Shown: piece by piece, positions 1-10,997 of the stretch
How positions within the stretch are numbered: position 1 is the stretch's first letter
How the letters are laid out: every line of letters starts with the position of its first letter
Origin: Ophiothrix spiculata
Lineage: Eukaryota; Echinodermata; Ophiuroidea; Amphilepidida; Ophiotrichidae
Length of the DNA: 24,568 bases
Reading direction: 5' to 3' (one strand)
Assembly (NCBI GenBank): GCA_000969725.1
Contig: JXSR01S003647.1
Notes under the pieces: generated by a model
Database searches by the model: none
Told to the model about the DNA's origin: nothing
Seen by the model: the letters and a program-made list of their open reading frames with translations, nothing else
Translations under genes and position numbers: made by a program

Positions 1-386
1 ACCGACCTCATTAATATGCATATTTTGCGACAGAGAAATTTTTATGAAAAAATTCCTGTTGAATATGAATGCTTTCAGATATACTCAACTAAATATGGAA
101 TTAGTTTTATTTTATCAAATTCAATTTTGGCAATGTATGTGTTTGAAATACAGAAAAATTCTGTGATTGTCCTTTCGTAACTGTGAAAATGCCCATATGG
201 TTATGATTCAAAAATACAGACTAATTTACTTCCCTGTATGGTCATATTGGATTATGTGTGTTAATCGGCTGCTTGCTGCATACTTCAAAGTTTACATGCG
301 TAGAGTATAGCTTTAGGGACCTGCAAAGGACTCGGGGTCAGCAGAAAGTGTGTTGTATCCCAGGAAGGCGAACCTGTTACTTGTCA

Positions 387-607
387 CTATTTTGTTACAC
401 TCATGAAACTTAACTCTGAGCTAGTTTCACCGATTGCCTTGCAATTTCTATTTTGAAGAGTCTCAAGTATGGCATCTGCGTCTGATATGTGCCTGGAAGT
501 ACGATATAACTCCTCAATGAGTAAAAACCCAAGGAGGCAGTCATCCCATAGGATTGACATGACTGCATGAGGACCGATTCCCCTTTTCCATTGTTGTATC
601 AAGAACT
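387..607 (-). CDS. candidate terminal exon, unknown protein (weak)
   Basis: A - strand open stretch of about 72 codons follows an acceptor-like CTTTCTTGTTTACAG (ending at 608) and ends in a stop at 389-387. Parts read FLIQQWKRGIGPHAVMSILW, then GFLLIEELYRTSRHISDADA and ILETLQNRNCKAIGE. The mix of charged and hydrophobic residues and the slightly raised GC content look coding, but I do not recognise the protein. It would need a phase-1 donor upstream; none is obvious in the stretch just above. It may be a real last exon of a - strand gene overlapping DPM1, or a relic. Confidence 0.28.
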
Positions 608-626
608 CTGTAAACAAGAAAGGTTA

Positions 627-803
627 TTATGTGAGGTAATCAAAAGTACAAGCATGCATGATTTTAACTAAATCAGGGATCTGAACCTCATCTAGGGTGG
701 ATACTGACAACTGAAGTGTACTTATTGATATTTGAAAAAGTATACAAATTTTGACGGCTTTGAAGAGTATGGTGGAAATTACAAGCCTAGAGTGATCTTG
801 GCA
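627..803 (-). CDS. candidate terminal exon, unknown protein (weak)
   Basis: On the - strand, after a possible acceptor (TTGGCTTCACAG, ending at 804), 58 codons are open to a TAA at 629-627. It begins CQDHSRLVISTILFKAVK and later reads STLDEVQIPDLVKIMHAC. The start phase (0) fits the donor of the candidate exon at 1419-1738, so the two could be adjacent exons. No homology is recognised. A second - strand open stretch (607-387) begins only 20 bases further on, which complicates the gene model. Confidence 0.22.
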   Translation of the reverse strand, partial: CQDHSRLVISTILFKAVKICILFQISISTLQLSVSTLDEVQIPDLVKIMHACTFDYLT

Positions 804-900
804 CTGTGAAGCCAATGGGGACAGCCATGGTTTTAAGATCTATGATTGCCTATAACTTCAACCATGTCATTATATCAAGCAGTCAATATTTTTTCCATAT

Positions 901-943
901 AATTGCTATTTTACTGAGAGGTGCACCTAAAGTAAAATAGCAA
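901..943. repeat. small hairpin
   Basis: TTGCTATTTTACT is followed after a short loop by its reverse complement AGTAAAATAGCAA. It may be the remnant of a foldback element. No function is assigned. Confidence 0.5.
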
Positions 944-1418
944 AATTATAGTCACTGAAGGATCATAGTTTTAATCCAGAATCTGAAAAAGTCAGTATAT
1001 ATTTGTTTTATATACCGCATCAATAAATTTTTGTTTTTGTGTAATTTTTATGTCGCCAAAAAGTCTAATTTAGTAAGAAATCTTTTAAAAAAATGCACTC
1101 ATATAATACTTACAAGGAATGCGTGCGTAGGTTAGTGTGCGTAATAGCATGTGTGCATGTTAGTTTGATGCGCGCATAATTTTGTGCAAAAAAGTTGCTT
1201 TGCGTATAAGGTAAATGTTGTCAGCACTAAATAATATTTCCCAAAGTGCTAAATAGCACTTCCAAAAGTACTATTTAGCGCTATATAGTAAAAAGTACTA
1301 TTTTGCGTTTTCCTCAATCTGGTTATAGCTATTTGAAATCATGTGATCGTGTTTTAGCCAATCAACTCTGTTAAATATAATAATGTGGTATATAAATAAG
1401 AATGAATTTCTTACATAC

Positions 1419-1738
1419 CTTTGATATAACGTCATATGTATAAAACAAATATTTTATATTCTCTGCAGTGACATTATTCCAATATCGAAAGTCAAAAACA
1501 TTTGTCTCAGTTAGTCTTTCATCAGTAGTAGTATTAAATGGGAAACCAATTCCCATGGTAAAATATTCCAATAATTTTACATTCCTCAAGAGAATCAACT
1601 TCAAAAAAGGATTTATATTGTAATGATACATGACAAAAAATAGTTGTAGTAGTATATAATAAACACAATTATAAGGAGCATGGAGAGGAACCAGGCATAT
1701 CAAGTTAGTAAGAACATAGATAATGCAGACCTTTTTGT
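1419..1738 (-). CDS. candidate exon, unknown protein (weak)
   Basis: On the - strand this stretch is open for 106 codons between a plausible acceptor (CATCACTATTTCAG, ending at 1739) and a good donor (AAG/GTATGT at 1418-1413). The product begins with a hydrophobic run (KKVCIIYVLTNLICLVP) and becomes polar, including TTDERLTETNVFDFRYW and ENIKYLFYTYDVISK. I recognise no family. The surrounding open frame is 148 codons, long for DNA this AT-rich. It ends in phase 0, which matches the possible exon at 803-627. Against it, the base composition is no different from its surroundings, and it lies inside an intron of DPM1 on the opposite strand. It could be a nested gene, a relic, or chance. Confidence 0.25.
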
Positions 1739-2147
1739 CTGAAATAGTGATGAAAACATATCGATTTAAAACATCGATAGCAAATCTTTCAAGTACAAGG
1801 CATGTGCTTGAGAGCAAAATCTACAATCTGCAATACAAAGTAAAATGCTGTAAAATATAGCAAATACTTCCATTATACATCAAATTTCACTGATCTTGTG
1901 CTAGGTTTATATTGAAGTCACCTATAATATAAATACAAAGTAAAAATGCAGTATGTGCAATTACAAAACGTAGTAGATACTTCCATTAAACATCTAATTT
2001 CATTTCAATCTACTCCCATGTTAGAAGGTTGTATGTACATATGACTGATATCAAAGATACTGCCTTTAGTTATGACAGAGCATTGATCATCATCTCATTT
2101 CTGCATAGATTTTCCAAGGGAAAAGAAAGTAGCTTTCACGATTCTGA

Positions 2148-2309
<162 letters not shown>

Positions 2310-2475
2310 TAAGTGTCTCCTGGTCCGGATTTCCTCCGATTAACTGTTTGATGATTTTCCTATGATGCTTTCATTGTTTGCCGTTCAATGATCTGCCAAA
2401 AATGCCATCGTACGTATTTCGTTTCCTTTGATGATGTCACATGCAGATGTTGAGATATATATGGTATTTTGATGA

Positions 2476-2843
2476 TAAGGCCAAAAAAAAATTGTTTGTT
2501 TGCCCTCCAGTGGAAAAATTAAAATTTTGGGTCGGTCGGTCGGTTAACCTTTTTTTTTTTTTTACTCTACACATGTGATGTCATTCCATGGATTTTATTG
2601 TGAATACCAAGCAATGCAGGGCTTAATCAGAAATTGTGGGTCATTATTTAGAGGAAATATACATTTTATACTACTAAATGTGACTTCACACTGCTAAATT
2701 TTACGTTTTACATCGAAAAAAATTGAGTTTTCATATTTTACATGTTTGAAGAAAAAATAAATAAACTAAAATCGCGACCCAAATTTTTGGCATTTTAGGG
2801 TCGGTCGCGGAGGGCAAACAAACATAATTTTTTTTTGGCCTAA
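2476..2843. mobile_element. MITE with AGGCCAAAAAAAA ends
   Basis: The left end reads TAAGGCCAAAAAAAA followed by TTGTTTGTTTGCCCTCC. The right end is the reverse complement (GGAGGGCAAACAAAC, poly-T, GGCCTAA), giving inverted repeats of about 35 bp. Inside are GGTCGGTCGG-type repeats on both sides, also in inverted arrangement. There is no coding capacity, so it is a non-autonomous element. The target duplication is unclear (TA or TAA is possible). A second element with the same ends but a different interior lies at 6401-6700. Confidence 0.8.
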
Positions 2844-3869
2844 TCAAACATTCCTCCATGTCAGTTCTCAACCTTTTGTTGAAAGAATGCAAAATCAGGA
2901 AGAAATATTGTGTGTATGGTATATTCAATGGGGAATCCATGACAGAATCAATAGGAAATCCTATTGATTACATTGAGCTCCAAAATTCCTGTGTTAGAGT
3001 TTGTACTAGTCTTTGATATTTGAAATTGACTTTCTGAAATGTTTTTATTCTGATCATGTTTATCATTTCTTTTCTTCTTCTTTATAGATTGTTCATTACA
3101 GTTATATCATAACAACAACATTTAGTTTTATAAACAAGCCATTATCTGTAAAACTTTTATTGCAAATTTTGTTGTGTCTTAACAACAAATCGATTGACAT
3201 CAGTATTTTAAAATTGGACAAACCTTCTAGCAGCGTGCACTGAGACCTTTGGTCACGTGACTAACAAAAATTTATGCTTTTCAAACTTGAAACATGTGGT
3301 CCACAAAGTCCCAAAGCAAGTTTAACCCTCTCCCCGCTAAAAAAATGTGACCCAGGATCTACAATTTCTTCTTTTGATAGTGACCATGTTATCCCACTCA
3401 TATAACTAATTATTTACTGTGGTTGAAGCTTATCCTCTTAAGACACAATATCTATTCAATAAGTTAATTGATTATTGATTAGTCAATTGCTTTGTTCAAT
3501 AGTTGGTCTTTCAGGGATGTGAGAGTTCCTCTTTTCAGCTGATTTCCTCGTTTTTGGAAATGTTCATGTGCTAAAATTTTAGCTTTTTCATTCAATTCAG
3601 CCCACTTTTGACCTTTTACCAAACTGTACAACACTTTTCCTTGTTTTTGTCAACTGGCCTCTCACACCCCTGGTCTTTGTTATGTGATTAATAATCTCTT
3701 TGATGAACTGTCACTTACATAACAGATCAAGTTTTATAACTCTTTTCTTTTGAATTGAGAAGTCTATACTTATAAGTGAATGGTGTTACAAAAACATTCA
3801 CCAAACTGTGTAAATGTTTATGGCTGAACATGTCGACTGGACTCGACATTAGCTCCAAGGAGGTTAAGG

Positions 3870-4168
3870 ACATGTGTGGCTTAATGGAATAAGTCCCCGA
3901 CTCGTGATCATCGGGCATTGAGCGTTGTGGGTTCGAATCTAGTGGGCGACATGTGTAGTGTCATTGAGCAAGATACTTAACCTCATGTATATCCTCTCCA
4001 CCAAGGTGTCAAATGAGTAAAGATATTCTTCTTTGCTGGGAAGATCAAAGACAGGGAAGGAGGAGTGATGATCGATCCCCTCACATCAAATATAACAAAA
4101 AACAAGTGAAGTCTGGCCCAAACACCTCGAAAGAGAGATGGGCACTCCAACCTAATAAAAAAGAATAA
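3870..4168 (+). mobile_element. tRNA-derived SINE
   Basis: The head resembles a tRNA. An A-box-like TGGCTTAATGGAATAAG lies at 3877-3893 and a perfect B box GGTTCGAATC at 3930-3939, the internal RNA polymerase III promoter. The body carries CATTGAGCAAGATACTTAACC, a motif shared by many animal SINEs. The element ends in an A-rich tail around 4155-4168. It does not form a believable functional tRNA and sits in a DPM1 intron in the sense direction. Confidence 0.8.
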
Positions 4169-4339
4169 TTTTCATTCATTCCTAGTAATGCTTACAGTTC
4201 ACTATTTTACAACAATTCATTTTTGCGATTTCATTTTTATTATGTCAACCAAAAATAAAAACCACTCCCAAGTTCTACTTAAAACATAAGACAATAAGAA
4301 ATTTCTTTTAGAGGATGCTTTATTGGAACTACAGTTTAA

Positions 4340-4510
<171 letters not shown>

Positions 4511-4592
4511 TAACATATTCTAGTGCTTTTGAGGTCAAAGTTCAGATATCACATGCTCAGTGCATTTGCAGTTTGTATTTGTACTGCAAAAT

Positions 4593-4680
4593 CAATAGGC
4601 GGTTGCCTATTAGTTCTGGGCGGTTCAACCGTAGTTAACAATAGCCAACCGCCCAGAACCGGCAGATAACTGCCGGTTGA
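4593..4680. repeat. triple-hairpin dispersed repeat, copy 1
   Basis: There are three consecutive perfect hairpins. AATAGGC/GCCTATT pair at 4594-4611 with loop GGTT. GTTCTGGGCGGTT/AACCGCCCAGAAC pair at 4613-4659. CCGGCAG/CTGCCGG pair at 4659-4676 with loop ATAA. The sequence is GC-rich in AT-rich surroundings. A related copy, in the opposite orientation, lies at 16251-16320. Confidence 0.8.
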
Positions 4681-4899
4681 GTTTTGAAGCCGCTCCTAAA
4701 GAAAAAGATCAGGCTTGGTGGTGGGATATGAGTGAAATTTATTTTGTCCTAGATACTGATCCGTGCAAAAAAGTGCACCATACAACATATCATTTTGAGC
4801 ACAAATAATTGCTTGATATGACTTCACATGCAAACCTGATAATGCTACCCAAATTAAATGAATATATTAACTGCGCTGTACATGTATATCCACTTTGAT

Positions 4900-5165
4900 T
4901 GAAGTGAATTTACAAAACGTAGGTGTATCAGATCTGCTCCAAATAGCTGAATATATAGGATAATCCACATTGAATAACAATTCTAAAAATATCTTATGGA
5001 ACCAAACTAGATGGATCAGCAAGCTCGGTTTGCTGATGAAGTAATTTAGAGGCAATCTCTGTATGCACCACATGCTTTAGAAATCAAAAAATTATCAAAA
5101 TGTGGGGTTCAGAAAATTTTCAGTATAAAGTGTGCCTTGATAAAAAGGGTGGGGTTGAAATAAAA
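4900..5165 (+). repeat. local duplication, left copies
   Basis: 4904-5062 shares GATAATCCACATTGAAT, TTCTAAAAATATCTT, GATGGATCAGCA and GCAATCT with 5805-5981. 5095-5160 shares GGGTTCAGARAATTTTCAGT and TAAAAAGGGT with 5329-5400. The copies have diverged by substitutions and small indels, so the duplication is old. Confidence 0.7.
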
Positions 5166-5314
5166 ATTGTGGGTTGCTTAATCTGTGACTAAAATTGAAA
5201 TTATATTAAGGAGTTCTGAGAATCAGAATGAGCAGATATTGTTGTTACCATTTATGTTTCCCACATTACTGAGCTAGGCTTAATGAATTAAAGTGTGGAG
5301 AATTCAGTACCCCA

Positions 5315-5981
5315 TTAAAGTTTCTAAAAAGGATGGGTTCAGAGAATTTTCAGTATAAAGGGTGTCGGGGTAAAAAGGGTTGGTTCAAACCCCACTGCAT
5401 ACAGTGGCAATCTAATTGTATTGGTATATATTGAAGTACTGCATGGTTGTTCTTTTGAAAAAATGTTGCATCAGCTGTCAAGTTTTAATTTTGATAAAGT
5501 AAAATAGGGTTTGAAGTGCTGACTGCAGTGGAAATGAGATTGGGTGTTTTAGTTCAGCAGTTTCAATTTCAACAATTTTGTGATATTTTCTAGGTTCAAT
5601 CTTGATAAATTCCCACAGGAACATGCCATTTTTAAAATCCATGTTTTTGTAAGACTTAACACATGCTCAAGTTAATGATTAACAAGATCTAACAAATAGT
5701 GAATACCCATAAGTATCAAAAATATGATTCTTGGTACCAATCTGTGGATTCCAATCACTCATTGGGCACCTTGCATCTACAGAACTGTTTATTCCCTTGA
5801 ATTTATGTGAATTTACTTAAAAGTAGAACTATCAGATCTGAATTATTCAAATAGCTAGATAGGATAATCCACATTGAATGATGATTCTAAAAATATCTTC
5901 GAGGATCCAAAAAGATGGATCAGCAGCTAGGTGGATCAGTAGACCTGTTTGCTTGATAAAGTAATTTTGATGCAATCTATG
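5315..5981 (+). repeat. local duplication, right copies
   Basis: This stretch contains the second copies of the two modules described at 4900-5165, in the same orientation. The first module recurs at 5805-5981 and the second at 5329-5400. The module order is changed, which suggests more than one duplication or a later insertion between them. Confidence 0.65.
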
Positions 5982-6400
5982 GAACTGGGTTGGTAAGCTT
6001 TTGTGAAGTAATTTTTATTGAAAATCAAATATAAATTTCCATCCGAAATACCCGTAATTTACATGCTAGTTTGTTGTACAGGATGTATCAAAGATAAGTG
6101 CACCTATGAGTGCTGTTTGGTTGGTATATGACCATCATGTCATGTTGTACTAAAAAAACCTCCTTTTGATTCATGTCTATATGAACCTATAAAACTCCCA
6201 AAACCTGTGAGATAATGACTAAATTACACAAAAAAAGTTGTATCTGCTAATTTAACTATATTTAAGTGGTATATTGATCTATTCTTACCTATTTTAAGTT
6301 GCCAAATAAAATGCATACTTTGTTTTGTGAGTGCGATAAACTTGTATCTGCGATAGTTGCTGTTTTAAATCAATTTGAATTGCACACCGTAGAATATAGG

Positions 6401-6700
6401 TAAGGCCAAAAAAAAAGAACTCTGTCTCAGCTTACGTAAGGTCAAAACCCTGAGCGCTATGCGTTTTGTTTGTTTTTTTAGTAAAAAAGGGCTACACGGA
6501 TGCGGAAATACCCCCTAATTTATTTTTTTATTGCATTTTTTGGCACTATTTTTTTTTCACGGCCGCTTTGCGGCCGTTTATTTAAAAAAAGATTAAAAAA
6601 TCTCTCAAAAACCTTTAAAAAAAAAATGCGCTAAATTTGGATTTTTAAAAGCTATGCGCGCGGGAAGCTGAGACAGACCATTTTTTTTTCTTTGGCCTAA
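6401..6700. mobile_element. MITE with AGGCCAAAAAAAA ends, second member
   Basis: The left end TAAGGCCAAAAAAAAAGAAC is followed by TCTGTCTCAGCTT. The right end has AAGCTGAGACAGACCA, poly-T and TTTGGCCTAA. The interior is rich in poly-A and poly-T runs and includes ACGGCCGCTTTGCGGCCGT, a short GC palindrome. It shares only its outer ends with the element at 2476-2843. There is no coding capacity. Confidence 0.78.
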
Positions 6701-6860
6701 GTGGTCAAGAGCCATTAATGTATGGGATAGAAATTTTGAGAGATTTTTTGGATTCTAGTTAAAAGCTTTTAAATAAATGGCAGCCATTGCAGATACAACT
6801 TTCTTGCACTAACATGACGACTTATCCTTAGGAAATGCATTGTGCAAGTACAGTACAAAT

Positions 6861-6945
6861 GCATGGCCTAGTGGTATAAGCTCCTGATTCATAATCACCA
6901 GTACTTTCTTTTCCTCATGTGTCAGTTAATGAGTAATCTACTCCT
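6861..6945 (+). mobile_element. deleted tRNA-SINE copy
   Basis: The A-box-like TGGCCTAGTGGTATAAG and the following CTCCTGATTCATAATCACC resemble the head of the SINE at 3870. The B box and part of the body are missing, and the match resumes with CTCATGTGTCAGTTAATGAGTAA. It is probably an internally deleted copy. Confidence 0.5.
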
Positions 6946-7076
6946 TTAATTTTGACATAATTAAGAAAATAAATTTCCCTATGGTACCAAAATCTCATTT
7001 TTGACATTTTTGGTTTTGACAACATGAAACCTTTTTGCCAGAACCATAATGATCTAAACACCATTTTTACCTTTAA

Positions 7077-7202
<126 letters not shown>

Positions 7203-7480
7203 TCTATGTAGGTTTATTAGAATTTTTAGGCTAACAATGCATTGGACATTAATGTGCTTTTTAGAGGTTAACTGGACCAATCCACACGATGGGTCAAATT
7301 GAATTGGTGGACCAATGCAGTACTGGTGTTGTTAGAACAGGACTGAAAGTATTCCATTGTTTAAAACATAGCTCCATTGACTTCTACGCAGTGTTGAAAC
7401 TTGATAACCAGATTTTCTCAGAACTGTCAATGCGTGGGCCGGTCGAATTACCTCTATAAAGAGCACAATTTTTGATATTT

Positions 7481-7522
7481 AAATATTTAAACACTAGATA
7501 TATATCTAGTGTTTAAATATTT
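7481..7522. repeat. perfect 42-bp palindrome
   Basis: The 21-base half from 7481, which contains AAACACTAGATAT, is followed with no spacer by its exact reverse complement. It lies about 280 bp after the DPM1 stop, probably in the 3' UTR or just beyond. Transcribed, it would fold into a long AU-rich stem. Confidence 0.9.
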
Positions 7523-8099
7523 TTGACAACAATCATGATTGAATGGAAAACAGAATCAGTGGAAACTAGTGGTTTATGATGCACAATTGAATACCAGAAT
7601 GCAACACTGACCAAAGTTGAGGGATTTTGGCAAATTAAGAATGATTAAAGGAGTTTAAGGAGAAACATATGTAGTCAAAACTATGTTCCCGACCAAATTT
7701 CCCTTGGAAATTTGAATCAAGTGTAGGATTTGTCTCGAGACTCCAGAAACATGCAAAAATTGAAAATTGTAGTCTCCTATCAAAATGGCCTTTATTATGA
7801 ATATTTTTAAAGATATTTACCAAGATTCTATTGGGAGTTAAACCTATGGAAAGCCAGGTATCCAACAGTCTGTCTTGTTCTACTATACATATGTAGCTTT
7901 TGTTGTCCCATATTGCAACATGATTGTCACTGGCTTCACCAAAACAAAATATGCTTTACAAACCTATGGATACCCATCTTTCTAGTAACCTTTGTTCATA
8001 AGCTTTAATGCAGAGGACCTTTCAATTTACATACAAAAGGTAAATATAAGATATTTTACGGATGATATACAGCTGAAGCCACATGCTTGTGCAGCGTAG

Positions 8100-8180
8100 T
8101 GCACAGTAGGCCTGGGATTTTCTGGGTTATTTAGTACCCGGGTACCAAACTTAATTTTCGGGTGGGTACCTGGGTACCTT
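8100..8180. repeat. GGTACC-rich repeat fragment
   Basis: CAGTAGGCCTGGGATTTTC is followed by several GGGTACC and CCCGGGTACC motifs. This resembles hAT-type element ends seen widely in animals. No matching right end or target duplication was found, so it is called only as a fragment. Confidence 0.35.
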
Positions 8181-8729
8181 AACTTTAAGATTAATAAGTT
8201 GATTGGAATAAGAAGATTTTATACTCTCATTTGGGTAATCTGTTATGAAAATTTGTACTCGGTTAAGCTTAGCTCAGGCACTCGAGTTTTAGTCCCAGTA
8301 GTTAATTAATCTGCAAGATAGTCCACTGAATGTTGCTTCATTATCTAAATTTTGACCTGCTCATAAAAAAATTACCAGCAGCAACATTTCTAAGATGTAA
8401 ACTCAAATTATTACACAGGGTTCAGTTGAAACATTGCAACTCAGTGTGCCCACACTATAGCTATAATTTCCTCTAAATACTTGTTCCATCTGTCAACTGA
8501 TGAAAAGTTTAATCGTAGAGTTTAACAGAGACTGAGATCCGCGACTTGACACCATTTTTATTTTGGCATGACGATCAAATTAGGGGTATTCAGGCTTTTG
8601 CTGATGATGCATTGCATATTGTCATGACGTGCAAATATTAAAAACATACACACACGCTTTGCATGTAAGTTAGTGCATCATTCATGTAAAGTATTATTTG
8701 TGTGGTTCGTCTCTATTCGCAACTGAACC

Positions 8730-8873
8730 ATGGTGCTGAAGGTTAACTTTGGCAGAAACCGAGTGTACCCCAATTTGAGCTCCAGGGTTGTCGACAATGA
8801 AGATACTATTACACAGGCCGGCATGCAGGTCCATGATCTCATCTCTATATATATGGTTGTAATATACCTTTAG
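8730..8873 (+). CDS. short ORF with strong start context, unknown (weak)
   Basis: An ATG in a good Kozak context (GAACCATGG) follows an in-frame TGA and opens 47 codons. The product starts MVLKVNFGRNRVYPN and continues VVDNEDTITQAGMQVHDL. The first 33 codons are GC-richer than the flanks and end at CAG/GTCCAT, a possible but weak donor, so this could be a first exon. The opposite strand is also open for 63 codons here. I recognise no family. Confidence 0.22.
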   Translation: MVLKVNFGRNRVYPNLSSRVVDNEDTITQAGMQVHDLISIYMVVIYL

Positions 8874-9108
8874 ACCAGTGTTCACTCCAAGGTTGAATTA
8901 ACTAAAATTGATCAGGACCTAAATTAGGCCTAGTCTAATTATGTTGAGTAATAATGTGCACACAATTATAATTATAGCTTACAGCAAGCCCACTTGCAAA
9001 TTTAAATGTAAATAAATCAAATTTTATGATAAATGAGAATATCAGTAGTTAGCATTTATTTATAAATCAGTAATGTTTCATGGACTTTGGAAGATCAAAA
9101 ATGCTTGA

Positions 9109-9573
9109 TCCGTGTCATTGGATTTAAAGCTCTTGGGTGCTGTTAAATCAAGAGATTACATTGAAGAACTTCCAGAGGATAAACAAGGAAAGCGTGTTGA
9201 AATTCCTGTAATTCAATCAGGAAACAAGGTTACAAATTAAAATGAACAGGTTGAAGACAAACTCTTGGGGGCCATTTTGAAGAAAGCTTTACATGCTGAT
9301 GGTGCATTCATAGTCCAACCATTTTACAACGATTTAATCGCACGACGTCTGTCGATACGCAGTCTTCAAACGCGCTGCGCATATTGCGCTATAAATCTTG
9401 AAGACTGCGTATCGGTAGACGTCGTGCGATGAAATCGATGTGAAATCGTTGGACTATGAACGCACCATAAGACCTAATAATACAAAACTTTTCAAAATTT
9501 CAGAGATGGTTTCAAACCTATCCCAGATGATGCAAATGAAGTTGTACAATTTCTACCTGATATGTTTACTTGA
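9109..9573 (+). pseudogene. broken coding-like sequence, unknown family
   Basis: One reading frame looks strongly coding but is interrupted. From 9109 it runs through KLLGAVKSRDYIEELPED and KQGKRVEIPVIQSGN to a TAA at 9238-9240. It continues in the same frame with EQVEDKLLGAILKKALHAD to 9300, where a foldback MITE (9301-9466) is inserted. After an acceptor-like TTTCAG at 9498-9503 the same frame gives DGFKPIPDDANEVVQFLP, then DMFT and a TGA at 9571-9573. Just upstream, another frame reads WTLEDQKCLIRVIGFK, suggesting a frameshift. I read it as a decayed, possibly intronless copy of a gene I cannot name. Alternatively these are exons of a live gene whose introns I have misjudged. Confidence 0.4.
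9301..9466. mobile_element. 166-bp foldback MITE
   Basis: The ends GGTGCATTCATAGTCCAAC and GTTGGACTATGAACGCACC are near-perfect reverse complements. The whole element folds back: CGCACGACGTCTGTCGATAC pairs with the right arm, and the centre is a short GCGC-rich loop. There is no coding capacity. It sits inside the coding-like relic at 9109-9573. A target duplication is not obvious. Confidence 0.85.
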
Positions 9574-9613
9574 ACTTGGTTTCAAAGTTTTCTGAACCAC
9601 CCTGTAGTGTGAG

Positions 9614-9880
9614 CCAGGGGTCGATTTCACTAACGTTAAAATGCATCGTTAACACATTGTAAGACCAAAATCCATTGTAAGCTACGATCACCTCTTGATC
9701 CCGCGCAACGTTAACAAAGGGTTCGATTTTTCTAATGCATAATTCATATACCTTACGATGCGGTGAACACTTATGAAGGGTTTTTATGGTTTTCACATCT
9801 TTGTGAAGTCTAGTTGTAGTTGCGAGCTGAACCCTTCGTTAGCTACGATGCATCGTAATGTACGTGAAATCGACCCCAGG
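9614..9880. mobile_element. MITE with GGTCGATTTCAC ends and CCAGG target duplication
   Basis: GGTCGATTTCAC at 9619-9630 and GTGAAATCGACC at 9864-9875 are exact inverted repeats. The element is flanked by the direct repeat CCAGG at 9614-9618 and 9876-9880. The interior has further inverted pieces such as CGTTAGCTACGATGCATCGT near the right end and AACGTTAAAATGCATCGTTA near the left. It is non-coding and about 257 bp without the duplication. Confidence 0.8.
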
Positions 9881-10997
9881 CTTTATTCATAGACACTTCT
9901 TACAAAGACAAGTGAAGAAAACACACATTTTGCTAAATCCATATTTTATTTGATCAAAGATACCCAAACCAATATTTCAAGATATTTTTACAAAAGTTCA
10001 ATATAGATATTTACAATTACGCATAGTTTGATATAAGGCATACATTTTATGATGATAGGTTCATTGTCCTGTTCAGATTGTGTATCTAGATTTACAATTA
10101 CACTTTTTAGTTGAGAAATTAATGATTTCTTTTTCATTTGCCAAAAAGTACAATAATACATTAAAAGGATCCAAACAAAGACATAAATATAGTGCTAAAC
10201 AAATAAACATAATATTTACAAATTACTGATTTAGAAATGTTTCATCAAAGCAGCACAAGAAGTTAAAAAAAACAATAATGATACTTACATCCACTTAGAT
10301 TTATAACAGAAACAGAAATAACTTTCATTTTCACAACCTGTAATTGATGTGCACATAACTAAAACATTCAAAAATGAGTTTCAAACTCAATATCATCTAT
10401 TTTTCTGGGTTTGACAAGATTTGTTCAAATATGCACTAAATAGAAACTGAATGTTCAAATGCACTGTGATATTATTTTAAATGAGGTTACAATAAATAAA
10501 TAAAGATTAAAAATACAAATGAAAAATAAAACCGAGTAAAGAAATAGATAACTGGCATACCAACTATTGCACATGGTAATAATGTACATTTCAGGATATA
10601 AACTGGAAGTATAACTAAAAGTTGAAAAGCAATATAATGGCATAAAGCACAAATCTTCACTTCTGTTTGTCACCCCTACACAAAAGTGAAATGAATGCCT
10701 TGATTGATCATTCATACATTCCGCGTATCACCTAGCCAATCAGAATGCAAGAATATAAAGTACGCACAGTGCAGTGGATCTTCACAATGCACTGCACTTG
10801 ATGTGTTCCATTTTGCGTGGCAGGTGTTTAGTGCGTATGAATATTTCATTGTTTTTGTCGGGTGATTATTTATTTAGTTCAGAGAAGTTTGGATTTTGGT
10901 GGTCATATTAAAGGCCTTATTTCTTTTCACAAAAAATACAATATTATTTTTCTGTGTATGAATTAGATTACTAAATTTGCATTCTATTATGCTTGTA

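Noticed and set aside
3870..3945. Possible tRNA gene with perfect B box
   Set aside because: The acceptor and anticodon stems do not form a sound cloverleaf, and a SINE body and A-rich tail follow.
7635..7865. 76-codon - strand open frame downstream of DPM1
   Set aside because: It lacks splice sites and any motif, and probably falls in or near the DPM1 3' UTR.
8096..8326. Complete hAT element from CAGTAGGCCTGGG to CCACTG
   Set aside because: The flanking 8-mers do not match and the ends pair poorly, so only a fragment is called.
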